Source: Bradyrhizobium diazoefficiens
Lineage (GTDB): Bacteria; Pseudomonadota; Alphaproteobacteria; Rhizobiales; Xanthobacteraceae
DNA length: 64,000 nucleotides
Direction of reading: 5' to 3'
NCBI RefSeq assembly: GCF_018129965.1
Contig: NZ_JAFCKW010000001.1
Coordinates: forward strand, 620,001 to 684,000
The translations under genes were made by a program, and so were the position numbers. Of this stretch, positions 26,505 to 35,932 are shown piece after piece. The notes below the pieces were generated by a model. That model did no database searches, was not told the origin of the DNA, and saw nothing but the letters and a program-made list of their open reading frames with translations. The number at the start of each line of letters is the position of its first letter. Position 1 is the stretch's first letter.

Positions 26505-28582
26505 GATATCGCTCCGAGAGCTCGGATCTCGGCGCTGCGCGCCACCTCGACATGCGACAGGATCGGCAACGTCGGAAACACCCGTTCCAGGATCATGCGG
26601 ACATAGGGACGGGCTTCGGGCGTCACGGCTAGGACCACACTGGTGCCGGCCTCAGTGAACTTGCGGATTGCAGCACTGGCCTCGGTGGCGAATTGCTCGA
26701 TCAGGCGTGGATCGGCGTCGAATTCAACCACGTCACCCTTGGCATCGCGCTTCAGGCTCTGGTGGAAAGCCAGGTCCCAACGGTTTCCGAGACGGATGAC
26801 ATTCAGCACGCCGTTGTCCGAGAGATCACCGCATATCTGCTGGGCCAGACGCGTCCGCACGTGCTCGGCGACCTGCTCGGAACGCCGCACATGGGGCGCG
26901 ATCTCGGCGATGGCCTCGAGGATCAGATGGAGGTTGCGGATCGACACCCGTTCGGCCAGCAGGATCTTCAGGATCGCCAGCAGGCCCGAATAGGAGATCT
27001 GCGACGGACAGAGATCCTCGATCAGGCGCTTGTATTCGGGATCGAGCCGGTCGAGCAGTCCGCGCATGTCCTTGTACGACAGCAGCTGCGAGAGGTTCGC
27101 CCTGATCACTTCGCTGAGATGGGTGAGCAGCACAGACAGATTGTCGACCGGCTTGCAGCCCTGTCGCTTGACTTCGTCGGTGAAGGCCTCCGTCACCCAC
27201 AGCGCCTTCATGCCGAAGGCGGGCTCGATCACCTCCTCGCCGGGCACGTCGGGCTTGCCGTCCTTGTCGACGAGCACCAGCACCTCGCCGAGCCGCAGCT
27301 CGCCATGGGCGATGCGCGTATCGTGGATCCGGATCTGGTATCCCTTCGGATCGATCGACAGATTGTCTGTCAGCTTGATCTCGGGAATGACGAAGCCGTA
27401 TTGCTTGGCGAACTTCTTCCGGATCTTGCTGACCCGATGCGCAAGCTCGGTCCGCGAGCCAAGGAGATGGACGGAGAGATGCCCGCCGAGCGCCAGCTCG
27501 ATCTCCGCGGTCTTGAGCGATTCCTTGACTGATTCCTTGGCATCGGCCTGGGCACGCTCGTCGGCCTTGCGCGCATGCTCCTTCTTCTCCCGCGCCGCCT
27601 GCCGCCGCGGCAGCGAATAGCCGACGAACGCCATGATGCCGCCGAGCAGCACGAACGGCGCCATTGGCAGACCCGGCATCAGGGCGAGCACGAACATCAT
27701 CAGGGACGCCGCCGAGACCGCGCGCGGATAGCCGCCGAGCTGGCGCAGCACGGCCTGTTCCGCCGAACCGCGGGTGCCGCCCTTGGAGACCAGAAGACCC
27801 GCCGACAGCGACACGATCAGAGCCGGCATCTGCGTGACCAGACCGTCGCCGACGGAGAGTTTGGTGTAGACGTCGGCGGCCCGCGACAGCGTCAGGCCGT
27901 GATGCGTGACGCCGATAATGATGCCACCGAAGATGTTGATCGCGGTGATGATGAGACCGGCAATGGCATCGCCGCGGACGAATTTCGAGGCACCGTCCAT
28001 CGCGCCGAAGAAGGAGCTCTCCTCCTCGAGCTCGCGACGCCGGCGCTGGGCTTCCTTGTCGTCGATCAGGCCGGCGGACAGGTCCGCGTCGATCGCCATC
28101 TGCTTGCCGGGAATGGCGTCCAGGGTAAAACGGGCGCCGACTTCGGCGATACGGGTTGCGCCCTTGGTGATCACGACGAAGTTCACCGTGACCAGGATCG
28201 CGAAGATGATCAGGCCGATGACGAAGTCGCCGCCCATCACGAACTTCGAGAAGCCGGCGACGACATGGCCTGCGGCGGTTTCGCCCTCCCCGCCACGCGA
28301 CAGGATCAGGCGCGTCGTCGCGACGTTGAGCGCCAGCCGCAGGATCGTGGCGATCAGCAGCACGGTCGGGAACGCAGAGAAATCGAGCGGCCGCTGGATC
28401 CACAGCGCGACCATCAGGATCAAGGCCGAAAGCGCGATCGAAACCGCGAGGCCGAGATCGATCAGGATCGGCGGTATGGGCAGGAACAGGATCGTGAGCA
28501 TGGCCACGATCCCGCCGGCAAAGAACGCGTCCGCCCCGAAGCGGCGCGGGCTTGGCAGGCTAGCAGCTAACGTATCGGCCAT
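26501..28582 (-). CDS. flhA: Flagellar export protein FlhA
   Basis: A 693-residue protein of the FHIPEP family. The N-terminal half has about eight membrane segments with the signature [17 protein letters not shown] and [45 protein letters not shown]; the C-terminal half is the cytosolic domain that docks export chaperones. Length is normal for the family. The start at 28582 lies 40 bp after a copy of the CAAGC direct-repeat element, so flhA opens an operon with fliR, fliJ, flgJ, flgN-like and the membrane gene. Confidence 0.96.
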   Translation of the reverse strand: MADTLAASLPSPRRFGADAFFAGGIVAMLTILFLPIPPILIDLGLAVSIALSALILMVALWIQRPLDFSAFPTVLLIATILRLALNVATTRLILSRGGEGETAAGHVVAGFSKFVMGGDFVIGLIIFAILVTVNFVVITKGATRIAEVGARFTLDAIPGKQMAIDADLSAGLIDDKEAQRRRRELEEESSFFGAMDGASKFVRGDAIAGLIITAINIFGGIIIGVTHHGLTLSRAADVYTKLSVGDGLVTQMPALIVSLSAGLLVSKGGTRGSAEQAVLRQLGGYPRAVSAASLMMFVLALMPGLPMAPFVLLGGIMAFVGYSLPRRQAAREKKEHARKADERAQADAKESVKESLKTAEIELALGGHLSVHLLGSRTELAHRVSKIRKKFAKQYGFVIPEIKLTDNLSIDPKGYQIRIHDTRIAHGELRLGEVLVLVDKDGKPDVPGEEVIEPAFGMKALWVTEAFTDEVKRQGCKPVDNLSVLLTHLSEVIRANLSQLLSYKDMRGLLDRLDPEYKRLIEDLCPSQISYSGLLAILKILLAERVSIRNLHLILEAIAEIAPHVRRSEQVAEHVRTRLAQQICGDLSDNGVLNVIRLGNRWDLAFHQSLKRDAKGDVVEFDADPRLIEQFATEASAAIRKFTEAGTSVVLAVTPEARPYVRMILERVFPTLPILSHVEVARSAEIRALGAIS

Positions 28583-28622
28583 GGGTCACCGGCAGAGGAT
28601 CCGGCCCGCAATCTGCCGCGCA

Positions 28623-28640
28623 AAGCTTACGCGAGGGTGG
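28623..28640 (-). promoter_or_regulatory. LafR-box candidate before flhA
   Basis: Promoter-sense sequence CCACCCTCGCGTAAGCTT; the second half site is AAGC, 11 bp after the first. It matches the consensus CAAGCCTCGCGCAAGCTT at 15 of 18 positions and is 40 bp before the flhA ATG. Confidence 0.65.
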
Positions 28641-28659
28641 TGGCCGACGATCCGACGGA

Positions 28660-28926
28660 TCAGAAGCCGCGCTCGATGTGCGAATAGACCATCTCGGTGA
28701 AGGTGGAGAGATGGGCACCGATGAAGGAGCCGGAGATGGCGACGACCACGAGAATCACGATGATCTTCGGGACGAAGGTCAGCGTCACTTCCTGGATCTG
28801 GGTCAGGGCTTGGATCAGTGCAATGATGGTGCCGACCAGCATCGCCGCTCCGACCGCCGGACCCGAGGCGACGATGATGGTCCAGATCGCGGCCTGGACG
28901 ATGTCGAGGGCATCCCTCTCGTTCAT
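28660..28926 (-). CDS. fliQ: Flagellar export protein FliQ
   Basis: An 88-residue protein with two transmembrane helices and the FliQ pattern AAMLVGTIIALIQALTQIQEVTLTFVPKI in the centre. It belongs to the export-gate core with FliP and FliR. ATG 28926 overlaps the flgD stop. It is the last gene of the flgE-flgK-flgL-flaF-flbT-flgD-fliQ operon, the same order as in Sinorhizobium. Confidence 0.94.
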   Translation of the reverse strand: MNERDALDIVQAAIWTIIVASGPAVGAAMLVGTIIALIQALTQIQEVTLTFVPKIIVILVVVAISGSFIGAHLSTFTEMVYSHIERGF

Positions 28927-29342
28927 GACTGGCTGATCGTGAGCCCGGGCCCGACCGCCACTTTCGTGCCGTTCTCGAGCGTTGCGATGGAGCCGTCGCT
29001 GTTGATGGAGATCGAAACCACCTTTCCGGAGAAGCTCGCGCCGGTCGAGTCGGTGAAGCTGACGGTCTTTCCGATCAGCCCGTCGGCCTGCGACAACGAC
29101 TGCGAGGACAGCAGCGAGTCCAGCTTGGTATTGGTCTGCATCGCCTGCTCGACCGTCGAGAGCTGGGCGAACTGGCTCATATATTGCGACGTATCCATCG
29201 GATTGGTCGGATCCTGATTCTTCATCTCGGCAACGAGGAGCTGAAGAAACGTATTGTAATCGACGCTGTTGCTCGCCGTGGTCGTGGTGGAGCTGGTCGA
29301 ACTGGACGTGCTGGTGCTATCGGTTGCGCTGGTGACGTTCAT
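28923..29342 (-). CDS. flgD: Hook-capping protein FlgD, short rhizobial form
   Basis: A 139-residue protein. After a Ser/Thr-rich leader comes the FlgD core VDYNTFLQLLVAEMKNQDPTNPMDTSQYMSQFAQLSTVEQ, followed by a short strand-rich part (GLIGKTVSFTDSTGASFSGKV). FlgD caps the growing hook. It is much shorter than the enterobacterial protein and lacks its C-terminal Ig/Tudor domains, as is typical of Rhizobiales. It lies 15 bp after flbT and overlaps fliQ. Confidence 0.93.
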   Translation of the reverse strand: MNVTSATDSTSTSSSTSSTTTTASNSVDYNTFLQLLVAEMKNQDPTNPMDTSQYMSQFAQLSTVEQAMQTNTKLDSLLSSQSLSQADGLIGKTVSFTDSTGASFSGKVVSISINSDGSIATLENGTKVAVGPGLTISQS

Positions 29343-29357
29343 ATTGCCTCTCCGCTG

Positions 29358-29777
29358 TCATGCAGCCTCGAATGGGATATTGGCGGTCGAGCCGGCGAGG
29401 TCAGCCAGGATGGCTTGCTCCACCGGAAACAGCGCCCGAATTCGCTTGAGCGCCTCGAAATATCGCGTGGTCTTGACCAGTTCGTCGATCGCGGCGAGCC
29501 CGTCGAGCATCTCGCGGCTCTCGCAGACCGCGAGAAGCGCAGCATGATGCTCACCATAGAGCGCGGCCGCAGCGACGACGTCGGTCGGATTCATCAGCAT
29601 GAGCTGAACGATGAAATAGAGTTGCCGTAGCGCCGTGGTGGCGTCCGACGCCTGCATGACCTGCCCTTCGAGCAGGAACATCACGTCGTTGACGAGCTCG
29701 ACGGAGACCTTGCGGTCCACGCGCAGCACGGCGCCGTTGATGTAGATGCGTTCGCCCGCCCGCAGGGATATCTTCAT
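29358..29777 (-). CDS. flbT: Flagellin post-transcriptional regulator FlbT
   Basis: A 139-residue protein starting MKISLRAGERIYINGAVLRVDRKVSVELVNDVMFLLE, the FlbT signature. In Caulobacter FlbT associates with the 5' leader of flagellin mRNA and controls its translation and stability; in several rhizobia and Brucella it is instead needed for flagellin production. It is coupled to flaF (TAATG overlap). The structured leaders of the three flagellin genes in this window are its obvious candidate targets. Confidence 0.94.
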   Translation of the reverse strand: MKISLRAGERIYINGAVLRVDRKVSVELVNDVMFLLEGQVMQASDATTALRQLYFIVQLMLMNPTDVVAAAALYGEHHAALLAVCESREMLDGLAAIDELVKTTRYFEALKRIRALFPVEQAILADLAGSTANIPFEAA

Positions 29778-30121
29778 TAAAGGGCGTCTCGGATCAGGCG
29801 GTTGATTTCGATGAGCTGCACCACGTCGTTCGACCTCTCCTCACGAAGCCGATCGGCCTCCTTGACGACCCACAGGCCGATCGAGATGATGTCGGCACGC
29901 AGCTTCTCCGGAAGCCCGTTCTCCGGATGCGCGAGATCCTCGATGAAGATCGTCCACAACCGCCGCACGTAGAGCAGGCTTTCCACCAAGTCTTCGAAGC
30001 TGAAGCGCCCCTTCTGGAGCCGCTCGAGCCGGTCGATACCGAGGCTGAGCGCCTGGCGCTCACGGCCCCGCGCCTCATAGCTGCTATCCTCGACAACCGA
30101 TCCGTAGGCTTCAAATGTCAT
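29777..30121 (-). CDS. flaF: Flagellin synthesis regulator FlaF
   Basis: A 114-residue protein starting MTFEAYGSVVEDSSYEARGRERQALSLGIDRLERL, matching the FlaF family, which works with FlbT to control flagellin synthesis and secretion. I chose ATG 30121 because the family begins at this point; a TTG at 30151 would add ten residues with no family match. Its stop shares a base with the flbT start codon. Confidence 0.9.
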   Translation of the reverse strand: MTFEAYGSVVEDSSYEARGRERQALSLGIDRLERLQKGRFSFEDLVESLLYVRRLWTIFIEDLAHPENGLPEKLRADIISIGLWVVKEADRLREERSNDVVQLIEINRLIRDAL

Positions 30122-30185
30122 CAGAACCACTCTGCGCAGGAGACCGAACAAGACACACGTTAAGAGCCATTTGAACGAGCCAGAC

Positions 30186-31232
30186 TCAGAGATAGTTGAC
30201 GAGGCTGATCTTCTGGAGCTGCGACGTGAGCGAGAGCGCCGTCTGGATCTGCGTCTGCAGGGTGTTGACCCGGACCGAGGCCTCGGTCGGATCGACCGCT
30301 TCCATCTTGACGATCTGGTTGTTCAGGATGTCCTGTTGAACCTTGAGCTTGTCGGTTGCTCCGGTGACCCGCTGCTGGACTGTGCCGACGTTGCCGCCGA
30401 GTGTCGCGAGGTCGGTAATGGCGTTACCGACGAGGCCGATGGCCTTGTCGACGACCACCTGGAACGTCGCCTGGTCCAGATTCACGTTCCCGAGATCCGC
30501 CATCATGGTGTAGGCCTCGGCGAGCTTGCGGAAGCCGGTCTGGTTGGCGCTGACCGACGTATCGGCGATCTCCGTCGTGGAGATGCGGCTTTGCATGACC
30601 TGGTCGGTCGCCGATGACCAGTTGGTGTTCCAGGCCGGACTTGCGAACTCGGCGTCGAAAGTGGTGTCGAGGAAGTTCTTCATCGCGGTCGGCGTAATGG
30701 TGCTCACGCTCGGCGAAGATTGCGAGAAGCCGAAGGCCGCGAAGAAATCGCTGTCGACCTGGTTCTTGCTGGCCGAGCCGGGGGCGTAGGCCGTGATCGG
30801 CTGGTTCTGCGTGTTGATTCCCGAGAACAGATAAGAGCCGTTATACGAGACGTTCAATGCGCCGATCAGGTCCTGGAGGTTGGCGGACGCGGGTGGCAGA
30901 ATGATCCGCCCCCCACCGTCGGTGCTGCGGGCCGCGATCAGATCCTTGAGGAAGTCCGTTGCGGTCGTGCCGAGCTGGGTGATCCGGCTCTGCGTGATGT
31001 CCAGGCGTCCCGACACGAGCCCGTTGGTATCGACGAGCTGATCGGCGAAGCTCAGGTCCGCCCGCAGTGAGACGTCGCTTCCGGTCGTGGCACCAAGCTC
31101 GAGGCCGACATCGGCGAAGCGGCCGGTGGTAGCTTCCTTCGAGGCCTTGCTCAGGGCTGCCTGATTGTTCGTGACCGACGACCTCAGCGACGACGATAGC
31201 ATCAGGGTCGAGATGTAGTTGGCGCTCATCAT
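30186..31232 (-). CDS. flgL: Hook-filament junction protein FlgL
   Basis: A 348-residue flagellin-like axial protein. The N-terminus (SANYISTLMLSSSLRSSVTNNQAALSKASKEATTGRFADVGLELGA) and the C-terminal helix (LQTQIQTALSLTSQLQKISLVNYL) form the D0/D1 helices shared by FlgL and flagellin. FlgL joins FlgK to the filament. Two tandem ATG codons are possible starts (31232 and 31229). It is 3 bp after flgK. Confidence 0.92.
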   Translation of the reverse strand: MMSANYISTLMLSSSLRSSVTNNQAALSKASKEATTGRFADVGLELGATTGSDVSLRADLSFADQLVDTNGLVSGRLDITQSRITQLGTTATDFLKDLIAARSTDGGGRIILPPASANLQDLIGALNVSYNGSYLFSGINTQNQPITAYAPGSASKNQVDSDFFAAFGFSQSSPSVSTITPTAMKNFLDTTFDAEFASPAWNTNWSSATDQVMQSRISTTEIADTSVSANQTGFRKLAEAYTMMADLGNVNLDQATFQVVVDKAIGLVGNAITDLATLGGNVGTVQQRVTGATDKLKVQQDILNNQIVKMEAVDPTEASVRVNTLQTQIQTALSLTSQLQKISLVNYL

Positions 31233-31235
31233 GAC

Positions 31236-32711
31236 TTAATTCCCCACGGCAGCCAGCAGGCTCTGCAACATCTGGTCGACGGTCGAGATGATCTTCGACG
31301 ACGCCGAATAGGTCCGCTCGACCTGAAGCATCAGGGCCATTTCATCGTCCATGTTGACGCCACTGACGTTCGACAGGGCGGCAGTGCTGCGGTCGAGCAG
31401 CGTTTTCTGGTAGGTGTTGTTGTCGTCTGCGGCCTTGCGCTGGTTTTCGATCCAGCTTGTCGACGATGCCGCGAAGTCGAGCAGGCTGCCGTTCGGCTTG
31501 CCTTGCGTGGTTGCATCGAACGGCTGCGCCGCATCCATGCCGCCGATGAGCTGCTGCAGCCGCGTCGAGAAGCCGCCGTTGCCGGCGGTGTTGTATTTGT
31601 ATGCGACGTTGCCGCTGATCGCGCCATCGCGCAACAGGTTGGGGTTGCCGCCCTGCGCCGGATCGACCGATGCGGCAACGCTGATCGAACCGGCAAGGCC
31701 GACCGAGACGGTGGCGCTCGGGGGCATCGTCGGCGCGCCCGGATAGGTGAAAAGGCCAGGCACGTCCGGCAGCCCCCCGCCGGACTGGTCGACCTCCTTG
31801 AAGGTCTCGACGAGACCGCGGGCGATTTCGTCGAGCTGGCTCTGATAGGTGACGGTGGCGCTGTCGCGCAGTTCGGAGAGACCCGCGAGCTTGCCGGTCT
31901 TGATCGGCATCACGGAATTGGCGCCGGTGACCGGGACGCCGTCGATATAGACGGCGTTGCCGGTGGTCCCGGCCGTGTAGATGTTGGTTGCGGCGAAGCT
32001 GACCGAGCGCGCGGTCTTGTCGAACAGCACGACGCCGCTGTCGGTGTAAAGCGCCGCGTCGCCGTTGGCGCGGAGCGTCATCGAGACGCCGACCTCCTGC
32101 GACAGCTTCGAGACGATGGTGTCGCGCTGGTCGAGATAGTCGGTGACGTCGTCACCGGTGATCGTTCCCTTCACGATCGCGGTGTTGACCTTGTCGAACT
32201 GGCTGAGCAGCTGATTGATGTTGCCCACCGAGGTCGCCATGTCGGCATCCGCGCCCTCGCGCACCGTCTGCACGGTCTTGGTGGCCTGGTTGAGCGCCGT
32301 CGCCATGTCCTTGGCGGACGTGACCGCCGCCTGCGCGAGCGTAGTGTTATCAGGGGCATTGGCATATTGCTGGAGCGCCTGCTTCAGCTTGTTGAGCTGG
32401 GCCGTCGGCGATTGCCCGTTTTCGGGATCGTCCACGGTCGAGGTCGATATGGTCTGAAGACCGTCCAGGATCGCATTCTGCTTCGCGGACGCGGACGTTG
32501 CGACCAGGACGTTGTCGTAGAGACCGGAGCTGGCGGCGCGCTGGATCGCCGCCACGTAGACGCTGGCTCCTGGCAGATTGTCCAGCACGGCGATCTTTCG
32601 CGAATAGCCGGCGGCGCTGGCGCCGGCGATGTTGCGCGAGATCGTCGACGACTGGATGCCAGACGCCATGAGCGAGGCGCGAGCGGAGTCGAGGGCGGCG
32701 GTAAGGGACAT
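31236..32711 (-). CDS. flgK: Hook-associated protein FlgK
   Basis: A 491-residue protein. The start (SLTAALDSARASLMASGIQSSTISRNIAGASAAGYSRKIAVL) and end (DDEMALMLQVERTYSASSKIISTVDQMLQSLLAAVGN) are the paired FlgK terminal helices; LRDSATVTYQSQLDEIARGLVETFKEV is the conserved middle block. It is exported and placed at the hook tip. It lies between flgE and flgL in one operon; the 34-bp gap to flgE has no separate promoter element. Confidence 0.94.
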   Translation of the reverse strand: MSLTAALDSARASLMASGIQSSTISRNIAGASAAGYSRKIAVLDNLPGASVYVAAIQRAASSGLYDNVLVATSASAKQNAILDGLQTISTSTVDDPENGQSPTAQLNKLKQALQQYANAPDNTTLAQAAVTSAKDMATALNQATKTVQTVREGADADMATSVGNINQLLSQFDKVNTAIVKGTITGDDVTDYLDQRDTIVSKLSQEVGVSMTLRANGDAALYTDSGVVLFDKTARSVSFAATNIYTAGTTGNAVYIDGVPVTGANSVMPIKTGKLAGLSELRDSATVTYQSQLDEIARGLVETFKEVDQSGGGLPDVPGLFTYPGAPTMPPSATVSVGLAGSISVAASVDPAQGGNPNLLRDGAISGNVAYKYNTAGNGGFSTRLQQLIGGMDAAQPFDATTQGKPNGSLLDFAASSTSWIENQRKAADDNNTYQKTLLDRSTAALSNVSGVNMDDEMALMLQVERTYSASSKIISTVDQMLQSLLAAVGN

Positions 32712-32745
32712 GATTGACTCTTGCGCGGGATGAGCGCTGAAGGAT

Positions 32746-33981
32746 TCAGCGCTTCAGGTTGACGACGACGTCGAGCAGGTCGGCGCCGGTCTGGAACGAT
32801 TTCGAGTTCGCGGTGAAGCCGCGCTGTGCCTCGATCATCCCCGTGAGTTCGTCCGCGAGATCGACGTTCGAATCTTCCAGTGAGCCGGACTGGATCGTGC
32901 CGAGCCCGCCGGTTCCGGCATTTCCGGCTTGTGCGTTGCCGGAGTTCTGGTTGGTCGAATAAACGTTACCCGGCTCGGGCGTCAGGTTGTCGGGACTCGG
33001 GACGTCGGCGAGCATAAGTGTATAAAGAGTCTGCTGCTGCCCGTTCTTCAGGACGGCGGTCACGAACCCCTTGTCGTCAATGTCGATCTTGTCGATGGCC
33101 GAGGGCGCGCTGCCATTGACGGTCGCCTTGAAGCTGAAGTCGGTGCCGGCCTGGGTCATATTCGACAGGTCCATTGTCACGCTCGCACCGTTTGTGACCG
33201 GGAAGGTGAGCGTCTTGGCGCTCGCTGCGGCCAGCGCGCCCTTTCCCGCGGTCGTCGTGTCGAAAGTATATGTGCCGGCCGCGCCGAGCGCGTTGCCCGT
33301 TGCAGAATCGTAGGCCTGGATCTGCCAGGTGTCCGAGGTGCCGGCAACCGTGCCTGTGTGGGACATATAAAGATCGACCGTGACGGCCTGACCGATATTG
33401 TCGTAGGCCACGATTGAGCTTTTCGACGAGTACGACGCCGGCCCTGGAGGCCCTGCGATAACTGCCGCTTTCGGATCGAGGTTTCCGGTCGTGAGCGTTC
33501 CCGCCGTCGACGGCACCGGCACCTGCGAGACCTGCGAGATGTTCACGATCTGCATTCCCGACAGGCTGTTCTGCGAGAAATTGGTCACCTTCCCCGGCTG
33601 GCCGAGCAGGTAGAATCCGGCGGCGTTGACCAGATTGCCCTGGCTGTCAGGCACGAACGAGCCGGCGCGCGTCAGATATTGCTGTGTGTTGTCGGCATTG
33701 GAGACCACGAAGAAGCCGTTGCCCTGGACGGAGAGGTCCGTGGTCGACGTGGTGAACTGCGTATGCCCGGCATCGCTAATGGCATAACGGACGGTCGTCT
33801 CCACTGCACCGGAATCGTAATTACCCGAGCCGCTCTTCAGGATCAGCGACGAGAACTCTGTAGAAGCCCGCTTGTAACCGGTGGTGTTGACGTTCGCGAT
33901 ATTGTCCGAGACCGTCGACAGCTTGTTGGACTGCGCGGCCATCCCGGAAACGCCGGTGCGCATAATACCGTAGAGGCTCAT
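32746..33981 (-). CDS. flgE: Flagellar hook protein FlgE
   Basis: A 411-residue axial protein with the rod/hook N-terminal motif (SLYGIMRTGVSGMAAQSNKLSTVSDNIANVNTTGYKRA) and C-terminal motif (NVDLADELTGMIEAQRGFTANSKSFQTGADLLDVVVNLKR). Its length is typical of rhizobial FlgE. The ATG at 33981 has AAGGAG 8 bp upstream; an open frame continues further but without family similarity. It starts the flgE-to-fliQ operon, 42 bp after a CAAGC direct-repeat element. Confidence 0.95.
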   Translation of the reverse strand: MSLYGIMRTGVSGMAAQSNKLSTVSDNIANVNTTGYKRASTEFSSLILKSGSGNYDSGAVETTVRYAISDAGHTQFTTSTTDLSVQGNGFFVVSNADNTQQYLTRAGSFVPDSQGNLVNAAGFYLLGQPGKVTNFSQNSLSGMQIVNISQVSQVPVPSTAGTLTTGNLDPKAAVIAGPPGPASYSSKSSIVAYDNIGQAVTVDLYMSHTGTVAGTSDTWQIQAYDSATGNALGAAGTYTFDTTTAGKGALAAASAKTLTFPVTNGASVTMDLSNMTQAGTDFSFKATVNGSAPSAIDKIDIDDKGFVTAVLKNGQQQTLYTLMLADVPSPDNLTPEPGNVYSTNQNSGNAQAGNAGTGGLGTIQSGSLEDSNVDLADELTGMIEAQRGFTANSKSFQTGADLLDVVVNLKR

Positions 33982-34023
33982 CGAGAGGGCTCCTTTGGAA
34001 GGTTGGAGTGAGAATGAGGGTTC

Positions 34024-34041
34024 TTGCTTGCGCGGGGCTGA
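34024..34041 (-). promoter_or_regulatory. LafR-box candidate before flgE
   Basis: Promoter-sense TCAGCCCCGCGCAAGCAA, 42 bp before the flgE ATG. The same 18 bases occur in front of the DUF1217-flgF-fliI operon at 55822, on the other strand. Confidence 0.7.
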
Positions 34042-34071
34042 TCGTTTGGAACCATGCACAACTTCATGTGG

Positions 34072-34653
34072 TCACGTGGTCTTCGGCTGGCAGAACGAGC
34101 GCGCCTTGTCGGTCCAGGCGCCGAATCCGCTCGAGACGAGATGCGCAACGATGTGACAGACGTAGCGCCTCTGCGCCGGCTCGTTGTTCGGGCCTGCATT
34201 GTAGCGCGCAACCGCCATGGTCCAGCTTCCCTCGCGCTGCTTGAGCTCTTTCAGGAAGCGTGCGGCATATTCGACATTCTTCGCCGGATCGAACATCGCC
34301 TGCACCGAGGCGAACTTGTCGCCGTGATAATAATGATTGATCTGCATGCAACCGAGATCGATCAGCTTGATCCCCTTGCTCCGCATCGCTTCGAAGTTGG
34401 CGATTGCGTCGTTCATGTCCTTGGCGAACACAGTCAGGCCATCTGCACCGAGCGCATAGGGGTAGAGCGCTCCGCGCCGTCCGGTCTCGGTAAGGCCGAC
34501 CGCGTAGAGAATACCGAGTGGAATCCCGTGCTGCTGAGAGGCACGCGCCATCTCGCGCTCGCAGGGGCGTGCGTCGTCGGCCGCCGCTGCGGCAGCGCTC
34601 GCATTACAGATAAACAGGGCCGCGGCGAATCTGCGGGCCCACGTCCTGGTCAT
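34072..34653 (-). CDS. Periplasmic lytic transglycosylase for flagellar rod passage
   Basis: A 193-residue protein with a signal peptide (RRFAAALFICNASAAAAA). It has the SLT-fold landmarks: the catalytic glutamate in VGLTETGRRG, the CMQINHYYH strand and ARYNAGPN. Such enzymes open peptidoglycan for the rod; FlgJ in this cluster lacks that domain, so this gene probably replaces it. AGGAG precedes ATG 34653. Its first 50 bp overlap the end of fliK in another frame, so the two are coupled. Confidence 0.85.
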   Translation of the reverse strand: MTRTWARRFAAALFICNASAAAAAADDARPCEREMARASQQHGIPLGILYAVGLTETGRRGALYPYALGADGLTVFAKDMNDAIANFEAMRSKGIKLIDLGCMQINHYYHGDKFASVQAMFDPAKNVEYAARFLKELKQREGSWTMAVARYNAGPNNEPAQRRYVCHIVAHLVSSGFGAWTDKARSFCQPKTT

Positions 34654-35932
34654 GACGTGTCTCCTGGTTGGACTGGCGCTCCTGCCGGGCCTGCTTTGCA
34701 CTGCCGTCCGATTGGCCCGACGACGTGCTGGTGCCCTCGAACGAGCCGTGCGACTGCGGCGACGGCTGTTGCTGCTGGCCCGCCAGCTGCGGCTGCGACT
34801 GGCCGGAACCGCTCTGGAACCCGTCGAGCAAACCGTGCTGGACCGGCGCGACGTCGGCGACATAGCCCGCGGACTGCATGAGATCGCGGATCGAGCCGCG
34901 CTGCTGGTCCAGCATCTGGCTGGTGTCCTTGCGCTCGGCCGCGAGGTGAACAGAGACTTCCGAGCCCACAAGCCGAAGGCGCACGGTGACATTGCCGAGC
35001 GAAGGCGGCTCGAGATTGATGGTCAGGATCTTGAGCGGCTCGGGCGCGCTGGTTTGAGACGCCGTGAGATCTGGAGCCGCGGACGCCGCCGGCGCTGCCG
35101 TTTCCTTGAGCTCGGCAACGACCGCGTTGGCAACCTGCTGCGTGGGACCGAACTGCGCTGGCGGCAGATGGGTTTCTTGCTGGACCACGGTGACCTTGGT
35201 CGTCTCGGGCAAGGCAGCCCGCGCCGAAGCTTTGACAGCGCGTTCGACATTGGCGGTGACGGCCTCGAAGCCTTGCGTCGCGGGCATGGCCTTTGACGTC
35301 GCCTCGTTGCCTGGCTGCGCGCTTGCCGGCGCCTGCGAAGCCGCCGACGATGAGCGCAAGCCTGGCGTGGAATCGGCGGCAGCGTCCTTCGCCGTGCCGG
35401 TGGCCTGGACCTCGCGCGTCGTCGTGGAGGGGCGCGCCTCGCGCGCCAGCGTATCTTTCTTGTCGGCGGCCGTCGATTGTATCTGTGGCTTCACCACCGA
35501 CATGGCGACCAATTCCTGCCCGACGGTCGGAGGTAGGCCCAACTTGTTCGAAACGTCCGTATTCGCGACGGCGTCGATCGAACCCTGCGATCGCGTCGCT
35601 TCAGCGGTCTTCTGGTCAGACGCTTTTTGACTGGATTTGGGCTCGTCGACGGCCTCGGTTGCCTCTTTCGTCGTCTCGTCGTTCGTCTTGTCCTTGCCGG
35701 TGGGGTGGGCCAGACGCGTCCGCAACGATCCGGCCTTCACGCTCGTATCGCCGCCGTCATCGTTCAACACCTTCTTGGCAAGATTCGATACGGTGTGGAG
35801 CAGATCGTTGAAAGACGAGTCCGCCGGCGACTTCGCCCCGGCGCTCTTGGCCGATCGCGAGGCGCCGCGAATGTTGAGACTCTCGGCCAACCCGGATAAG
35901 GCCTGTCCCGAGGTTCCATTGAGCTTCGTCAT
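34604..35932 (-). CDS. fliK: Hook-length control protein FliK (rhizobial MotD)
   Basis: A 442-residue, Ala/Ser/Thr/Gln-rich, low-complexity protein whose only folded segment is near residues 297-365 (LKILTINLEPPSLGNVTVRLRLVGSEVSVHLAAERKDTSQMLDQQRGSIRDLMQSAGY), the Flg_hook domain that triggers the export switch. In Sinorhizobium the equivalent gene was first called motD and later recognised as fliK. It overlaps motC (ATGA) upstream and the transglycosylase gene downstream. The tail after the domain is Gln/Ser-rich and probably disordered. Confidence 0.88.
   Translation of the reverse strand: MTKLNGTSGQALSGLAESLNIRGASRSAKSAGAKSPADSSFNDLLHTVSNLAKKVLNDDGGDTSVKAGSLRTRLAHPTGKDKTNDETTKEATEAVDEPKSSQKASDQKTAEATRSQGSIDAVANTDVSNKLGLPPTVGQELVAMSVVKPQIQSTAADKKDTLAREARPSTTTREVQATGTAKDAAADSTPGLRSSSAASQAPASAQPGNEATSKAMPATQGFEAVTANVERAVKASARAALPETTKVTVVQQETHLPPAQFGPTQQVANAVVAELKETAAPAASAAPDLTASQTSAPEPLKILTINLEPPSLGNVTVRLRLVGSEVSVHLAAERKDTSQMLDQQRGSIRDLMQSAGYVADVAPVQHGLLDGFQSGSGQSQPQLAGQQQQPSPQSHGSFEGTSTSSGQSDGSAKQARQERQSNQETRHDQDVGPQIRRGPVYL

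Noticed and set aside
30122..30151. TTG 30151 as the flaF start
   Set aside because: FlaF proteins begin at the position of ATG 30121; the added ten residues have no support.
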